In this document: positions 58,018-64,000 of the stretch, piece by piece
Numbering within the stretch: position 1 is the stretch's first letter
How the letters are laid out: the number at the start of each line of letters is the position of its first letter
Assembly (NCBI GenBank): GCA_003255065.1
Contig: QAOA01007957.1
Span: 52,985-116,984, forward strand
DNA: 64,000 bases
Source of the DNA: Cercis canadensis
Lineage: Eukaryota; Streptophyta; Magnoliopsida; Fabales; Fabaceae
Direction: 5' to 3'
Made by a program: the position numbers and the translations under genes
Notes under the pieces: model-generated
What the model was told of the DNA's origin: nothing
Databases searched by the model: none
What the model saw: only the letters and a program-made list of their open reading frames with translations

Positions 58018-58362
58018 ATGAAGGAAGCCATAGTTCTATATCCTTATCTTGGTAGAGGACACCTAGTGTCCATGGTAGAGCTTGGCAAGCTCATAGCTCA
58101 TATTAACTCACCACCCATCCTTCTCCATCACTATCCTCATCCTCACCCGAACCAACACCACCGCACACGACACCCCCTACAATATTGCTTCTGACTCCAC
58201 CTCCCAATACATCGAGCTTCTGTCTCCGCCGCCGTACCCTCCATCACTTTCCACCACCTTCCAGCCATTTCTGATCTCCCCACTGCCCTTCCACCTCAAC
58301 TACAAGGCTTCGAGCTCTGTCGCCTCAGCAACCCAAACATTCACCATGTCCTCCAAACCATG
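58018..58362 (+). pseudogene. UGT88-like N-terminal relic
   Basis: Starts MKEAIVLYPYLGRGHLVSMV at the ATG at 58018, matching the N-terminus of copies A and B, including the His region. After about 35 residues the frame is lost; a stop occurs at about 58192. Homology resumes in another frame with VPSITFHHLPAI and then CRLSNPNIHHVLQTM, and ends abruptly at about 58362. Only the first quarter of the gene is present, with no PSPG box. It is a truncated, frame-shifted duplicate. Confidence 0.88.
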
Positions 58363-58369
58363 ATATATA

Positions 58370-59565
58370 TGAAATTAAAATAAGTAAATAAATTAATGAT
58401 GAATTTATCGTTATGACCTGAGACAAATTAGTAAGAGTATTGATGACACATCTCTGTTTATTATGGTAATACAGTGTTACCATCGTCAAATAAAAATATG
58501 ATGTTCATTCTTATTAGATAGGATATATAGGATTTACATTTTCAACTATATAAATTGTTCAATTGTCTAGTTTTCAAGTTTTCTTGGAGTTAGCATTGTC
58601 ATAACGGGCTAGGCCAAAATATCTTATTTTTAATCGAGCCAGTTTGATTATTATTTTATTATTTTTAAGATAAAAAAATTAGTTAAAATATTTAAAAAAT
58701 TAAAATTAAAATTGGGCCTGGTTACTAAACGGGCCACTTAGAATCAGGTCGGGCCGAAAAGACTAATTTTAAAAGGGCCTCAAAATTATGTCATAATCTA
58801 ATTTTATATGAGCTAAGCATAAATTTAAACGGATTTACCAAAATTAACAATGCTACTAAGAGTAAACAAGGATCAATGACGCGAACGAAGATGATTGGCC
58901 TTTTGTTCATACTAAGCTAGCTGACTGGAGCTAGGAGAAATACCTTAATAAGTGTGAAGATAACTAGTGTATATATAATCTTGCTCTAATTTGCCTGAAA
59001 TAGCAAAGTCTCGTGTACTCTCCTCCAAATCATTCTTTCCATCACCATTTATTATTGCACTCACTTTAGAAGAATTCAACTTCGTTCATTTTCTGGAGTA
59101 TATTTAAAAAATCAATCTCTGGATTAAGCATAACTCTGTCTATTTTTCTGGATGCTTCTCAATCTTGGCTATCTCGACCATTGATGAAGCCCCTTTGCAT
59201 CAAGCTTCTCTGGAATCATATAACAATTGAATGCTATTACTGAAACTGCATTCTCTCCCCTGCCATCTTTCACTTTGCGAACATTGCGATCAGAAAATTG
59301 AAAGCATGTGTTTACTTTTGTTTAGTTGAGCAAATAAGCACAAAAGTTTGAATGTGAATTTATAATTTGATGCATATGTTAATTGCACTAAGAACATTTT
59401 AGAGATTTATAATTGAAAATTTTTAGTATTGAACGATCAACAACCAATATTTGTAACACAGTTAAATCAAACCTCAAACGTATGTATAGCCTAATGTAAA
59501 ATAGAAATAGTAATAGGAACAGAAAATGTTTGAATTCCGACTACGATGGGGCTTCAACACCATTA
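58370..59565. other. Intergenic, no gene seen
   Basis: AT-rich, with no recognised gene or element. Confidence 0.4.
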
Positions 59566-59570
59566 ATGTT

Positions 59571-60682
59571 GTGTTTAGATGAAATATTTGACAAATTATT
59601 GTGTATTTTAAATACATGTATTTGAAATGTGAAATGTAACATTTCAAATACATGTATTTATACAATACTTTGTTTGGATACATTCTATTATAAAAAGAGT
59701 AATTTAACAACAATATTCAAAACTATTGATAGATATTACAAAGGTCCTTCAAATCACATTCTTTAATCAGTAAAAAAAAAATATAAGAAAAAAACTTATA
59801 AAAAAAAAAATCAATCACAAAACATGGACGTGCAATGCAAAAAAAATTAAAAAAAAATAAATAGAAACCCTTAAATCACAATCAGGCTTGACCAAATTAA
59901 CCCAAATTAAAACCACAAAGACATAAAAGTACCAACATTAGCAGAAATTCCAAAATCAGAAATTCCAAATCACAACCAGTGAAGACCAAATTAACCAAAA
60001 TCATAAATTCCAACAAGAAATTGAAAAGAGCAAGAGAGTAACAGACCAACAGAGACCAATTCGGATAGAGCAGAAAAACATGGACCAAAATACATTTCCA
60101 ACACTATTAAAATTCAGCTTAACAACGAATAAAATACAGAAATTCTTCACAGCCCAATAGCTCAATATTCATCAACTAAACAGAAATAGCAACAACCACA
60201 AATTTTTTTTAAGAAAAATAGAATGGTGGCACACTTACAGAGTTACAGTAGGTCGAGAACTCCTTCAATTCTGGTCTGTTGGTTGTTTGCATATGGTGCG
60301 AGCCGCTGCCGCGTGCGTGCTGGTGTGAGATGGCGAGAGGAGGAGATGTGAGCGACTGTACTGAGCAAGACTCGAGACAATGAGAGTCACGGAGTCAGAG
60401 AGGTGCGTGGGCTAGGTGAGAACGCGGCGTCGCCTGCCGGAGTGCCGCCGGTGAGGAGATGCGATAGCAGCGATATGGAGACAGAAAGGGAGGGGTATCG
60501 CGTGCTCGGATAGAAAAAAAAGAATTTGAAATATACTATATTAAAATTTTAAAAATTACTATAAAAATATACTAAAATTTTAAAATTACTTTTAAAAAGT
60601 AAACAAATTGAATAATTCTAAATTAGTATTTCAAATATATTCTATAAATATATTACACTCTACAAATACTCTATCTAAACAC
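59571..60682. mobile_element. Inverted-repeat element with a GC-rich core
   Basis: GTGTTTAGATGAAATATTTG (59571-59590) is matched in inverted orientation at 60663-60682 with three mismatches in 20. Inside the left end is a perfect 21-bp-arm hairpin, listed separately. The core at about 60240-60510 is markedly GC-rich, unlike the AT-rich ends. On the minus strand it looks like a leader followed by a donor (CTGTAAG|TGTG, near 60238). This suits a non-autonomous DNA element that keeps an old promoter/first exon or a captured host fragment. The target duplication is unresolved. Confidence 0.55.
59610..59659. repeat. Perfect inverted repeat, 21-bp arms, 8-nt loop
   Basis: The arms are 59610-59630 and 59639-59659 (AAATACATGTATTTGAAATG... 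and its reverse complement), separated by GAAATGTA. Each arm also contains the palindrome AAATACATGTATTT. It lies in the subterminal region of the inverted-repeat element. Confidence 0.9.
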
Positions 60683-60836
60683 ACTCTAAGTTATCATGAT
60701 TTCAAATTATTTACGCTGCTTATATATATGTATAGAGAATACCATGACAATCTACTAGTTCAATCAGCATGTGTCTTGAGAGATGCGTATGCAGCAGATA
60801 GAGAAGATAAAGCGGCAAGCGTTCAAAGGATTCTAC

Positions 60837-61397
60837 CTAAGAAATACCGTGAGAAATTTTTACTTCTAACATTCCGTGAAAAAATTTCTGAGATTATAGT
60901 GAACATTGTGATTTTTTAGTTTAAAAAATGTTACGATTAGACATCAAAAAATAAAATAGATGCATGCAATTTCCCCTTAATAATAACAGTCCATTAATTT
61001 ATACCTTTTTATGTACACGTCGAAGCACACATATAAATTAATTGCCATGACATACAACACAATTATATATTCAATTATTTATTCGTAAGAGAGTCGTAGC
61101 TGCAATTATAACTGCTNCTAAGAAATACCGTGAGAAATTTTTACTTCTAACAGTCCGTGAAAAAATTTCTGAGATTATAGTGAACATTGTGATTTTTTAG
61201 TTTAAAAAATGTTACGATTAGACATTAAAAAATAAAATAGATGCATGCAATTTCCCCTTAATAATAACAGTCCATTAATTTATGCCTTTTTATGTACACG
61301 TCGAAGCACACATATAAATTAATTGCCATGACATACAACACAATTATATATTCAATTATTGATTCGTAAGAGAGTCGTAGCTGCAATTATAACTGCT
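60837..61397. repeat. Direct duplication flanking a single N (61117)
   Basis: 60837-61116 and 61118-61397 are both 280 nt and differ at four positions. The pattern is the same as at the other N junctions. Another N lies at 61511, next to a T run, with no visible duplicate. Confidence 0.88.
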
Positions 61398-61399
61398 GC

Positions 61400-62590
61400 T
61401 ATAATTAGGTCAAGAATGAGTCAAGAATAAGCTATTTATTTAGGTCATTATAAGTTTATGAACCAAGTCAAACTGCTTTTTATTCATTCATTTATTAATT
61501 ATAGTTTCTTNTATTTTTTTTTTTTTTTTTTTTTTCCATTTGATGATTGAAATTCTCATCTTTCTTCCATAATGTTTATAATTGTATGAGTGGGATACAA
61601 GGGTGCATTGTTGGGGAACACCTAAGAAAGAGTTCACGGGTGAAAACAACTAATGAGGAACCCGTGAACAAGAACACTGTAATATAGCAAACAAATGAAT
61701 AGAACCAAGTTAGCCAAGCGACAAAAACTCTTTTATGATGACTTGATGTGGCAGACAGCTTGGATTCTTCTCTCCCTTTTCCATCCATCCATACCTATAC
61801 GAGACCCGTGACACAGTTAAGAATATTGTTATTTGCAAATAGACACATTCTTTATATACTTACATCAATTTTAAATCGACTTACATTGAATTTATTAAAG
61901 CTTTTTTTGGTAAAAAATCAGGGCCGAAGCCCAAATTCTTTTAAAATCATGTAAATTTTTTACACCTTTATACCTAACGTGTAACATTATTTCTCTATGA
62001 AAGCCATCCAAGTCACTTTCTCAAGAAATCCCACCTTATAATTGAGCAATTAATATTTTGATCTAATTATTGATTCCCTATTTATGATTTTCACATTCAA
62101 CCAAATTCTTTGCATGTGAGAAAACCAAATGCCAGTAGGAATTAATGGCCACTTCAAGTATGATGCTAACATCTTGATTTATTTATAGTCTGCATTAACA
62201 GTTATACAGCCATTTCGATATATTCATGAAATAGATAGGAGCATGTGAATATGATATATATATATAGATCACATATATGTCGTACGTACGATATGGAATG
62301 TCACACTCTTAAGTACTCCGTACACTTCGTTCTTATCTCAAGAAAATGAAATGTCATAATGAAGAGGGAACAAGACATATATATACATAGATGAGCGAGT
62401 TCAAGAGAAAGAGGAATAAAGAGTCAACTTCATATCCACAAAATAAACTTTCTTTATGGCTGTATCTCAAAGTATTTACTCACACCAATAACATGAAACA
62501 AAAGGAGCTCTTATAAAAAGCTTCAAGAATTGAAAGAAAGTGAAGAAAAATACTATAATGCTCAGCTTTTCAATTTCTCATTATTTCTGT
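61400..62590. other. 3' flank of the ABCG gene, no other gene seen
   Basis: AT-rich, with a poly-T run at about 61515-61537 and an (AT)n tract near 62255. Nothing further is recognised. Confidence 0.4.
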
Positions 62591-62592
62591 TT

Positions 62593-64000
62593 TCAAGTTT
62601 TGGACCTTGAAACCCTTCTAACTAAAACCGACAAGCAAAGCACACGGTATAACACAAAGAAGCCAATCAAGATGTATACGTTGGTCCATCTCTGTCTCTC
62701 GTGGAGCCCTCTTTTCTGCAACACGTCACCTCCTGTAACCATGCACTGCTCATTCTCTTGGTACCAAATAAAACACCTTGAGACCAAGCAAGAGTATTCA
62801 TTGATAAGAAGGGCGTCAAGAGCATATTTGTACATAGACAAGAAGTGCATCAAAAGCCAGTATTTAGGTAAGCTTTCCTCAGAGATGAAATAGCCAGAGA
62901 ATAGAAAAAACGCGGCAAGAAGTACCGTTAAGAGTGAAGTTCCGGCAATGTAATTTGGAGCAAGGGAGCTCAAGAAGAGAACAAATGAGTTTGCCATTAG
63001 AACTATAACCCATATGATCAAAACAAAGTAAGCAAAAGAAAGCCATGAAGCACACAAACCCACTAAGAAGTAGACTGGTATGGAGAATATAACTGCAATT
63101 GCGAGCAAGTAAGGCAAGAAAACAAGTGTATTTGCAATGAGATATGAAGAAAGCCTATATATCCCACTTGAAGTTTCTCTTAATAAGATTGGCCTTTCAT
63201 TGATGAAGATGGGAAGTGTTTCAGTGGTGGTAGAGAGAAGGAAAGTGAGAATGAAGGCAAAGAGACCAAACCTCTTCTCAATCCCTTGCTTATCAAAACC
63301 AATATTAATATAAATGGTTCCAAGAACAAGACCCACAAGAAGAGCTTCTGCTGTGTTGGTCAGAAGCAGCTGTCTGGTTCTGTAAATGATCTTCCAAAAC
63401 CTGCTATAGAGAGTGCAGATTTCCTGGACCCTAGAGCTCTTGTATCTAATGATATCCCTGCTAATTCCATTTTCAGAGGGAGAGCTAGTAGTAGAACTCT
63501 CGGGAGACTCAGAAAGAGATGGTGGAGAAATGGGTCTAAGCTCGTTGAGTTGGTTTAGAATTTCCATGGCATATTCCAAGGCATTGAGCTGAGGAGGGAC
63601 AGTGAACCCAGTTGAGAGTAAGAAAGCTTGGAGTGAAGCAAGTGTTCCATGGTGAACCACTGTCCCTTTAGAGAGCAATAAGATTCTATCAATTGTAGAG
63701 AGGATCTTGAAGCTTGGTTGATGAATAGAAAGAACAGTTGTTCGATGACGAGAAACACAGGTTGATTTTAGGATTTGCATAACATTGAAAGCAGAGGTAC
63801 TGTCGAGACCAGAAGTGGGCTCATCTAGAAGCAACACAGCAGGGTCATGGAGTAGACTTAGGCCTATTGAGACCCTTCTACGTTCTCCACCAGATAAGCC
63901 ATGAGCAAGCCTTGTATTAGCCAAATGGTTTAACCTGAGGTCAGTGAGAAGAGAGGAAACAATAGTAGCTATGTCAGATGCCTTAGGATTGAGAAGGCGA
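62593..64000 (-). CDS. ABCG8: ABCG half-transporter, ABCG8-like (5' end outside window)
   Basis: The frame is open from the stop at 62593-62595 to the window edge without an intron. The N-terminal part with Walker A and the start codon lie beyond 64000. Present are the ABC signature LSGGERRRVSIG, Walker B LLLDEPTSGLDS and H-loop SIHQPS. They are followed by a long linker and an ABC2-type membrane domain with about six hydrophobic helices (for example LLVGLVLGTIYINIGF and the segment ending FFLFSGYFI). The nucleotide-binding domain precedes the membrane domain, the reverse order that defines the ABCG subfamily. Half-size members dimerise and export lipids, hormones or secondary metabolites at the plasma membrane; the substrate is unknown here. 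The C-terminal region with several Cys residues (about 62720-62790) is typical. Assignment to ABCG8 rests on similarity and on synteny with At5g52860. Confidence 0.88.
   Translation of the reverse strand, partial: RLLNPKASDIATIVSSLLTDLRLNHLANTRLAHGLSGGERRRVSIGLSLLHDPAVLLLDEPTSGLDSTSAFNVMQILKSTCVSRHRTTVLSIHQPSFKILSTIDRILLLSKGTVVHHGTLASLQAFLLSTGFTVPPQLNALEYAMEILNQLNELRPISPPSLSESPESSTTSSPSENGISRDIIRYKSSRVQEICTLYSRFWKIIYRTRQLLLTNTAEALLVGLVLGTIYINIGFDKQGIEKRFGLFAFILTFLLSTTTETLPIFINERPILLRETSSGIYRLSSYLIANTLVFLPYLLAIAVIFSIPVYFLVGLCASWLSFAYFVLIIWVIVLMANSFVLFLSSLAPNYIAGTSLLTVLLAAFFLFSGYFISEESLPKYWLLMHFLSMYKYALDALLINEYSCLVSRCFIWYQENEQCMVTGGDVLQKRGLHERQRWTNVYILIGFFVLYRVLCLSVLVRRVSRSKT

Noticed and set aside
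62540..63760. Plus-strand open frames opposite the ABCG gene
   Set aside because: They are shadows of the conserved minus-strand frame, which carries all ABC motifs.

Overview
This is plant nuclear DNA, almost certainly from a eudicot. The evidence is GT-AG introns in AT-rich sequence, a group IIe WRKY factor, an organellar pentatricopeptide (PPR) protein, family-1 UDP-glycosyltransferases with a PSPG box, a half-size ABCG transporter, and several classes of plant transposable element. A diverged, repeat-rich, outcrossing species (perhaps woody) fits, but I cannot name it. The assembly shows single N bases, most of them flanked by near-identical direct copies. I read these as overlapping contig ends (probably alternative haplotypes) that were never merged.

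Layout. 1-3300 is repeat-derived, including a likely LTR fragment with degenerate CACGGGCGTGT repeats. 3587-4929 (+) is a WRKY27-like gene in three exons. 9735-13222 (+) encodes the complex I subunit NDUFA5/B13 in two exons, with a cluster of site II promoter motifs. 14659-16956 (-) is a PLS-class PPR protein whose DYW tail has decayed. 22746-28014 (+) is the co-chaperone SGT1 in ten exons. 30230-39271 (+) is the TRAPP subunit TRAPPC1/BET5 in four coding exons; its second coding intron holds a full-length Ty3/gypsy chromovirus (31336-37225) with 383-bp LTRs and a 5-bp target duplication. 39776-53000 holds three intact UGT88-like glycosyltransferase genes (two tandem on +, one inverted on -); an N-terminal relic of a fourth lies at 58018. 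62593 to the window end (-) is the 3' part of an ABCG8-like transporter gene.

Recalled gene order suggests microsynteny with Arabidopsis At5g52830 (WRKY27), At5g52840 (NDUFA5), At5g52850 (PPR) and At5g52860 (ABCG8). Here SGT1, TRAPPC1 and the UGT cluster lie between the PPR and ABCG members. The genes are independent transcription units. WRKY27-like and SGT1 belong to immune signalling, NDUFA5 to respiration, the PPR protein to organelle RNA processing, TRAPPC1 to vesicle traffic, and the UGTs and ABCG to small-molecule glycosylation and transport. No joint pathway is shown by the sequence.

The intergenic space is mostly AT-rich and holds small mobile elements: a Mutator-like element with a perfect 9-bp target duplication, three other inverted-repeat elements, a TRIM-like element, SINE-like sequences, a LINE fragment, and a minisatellite whose units contain inverted repeats.
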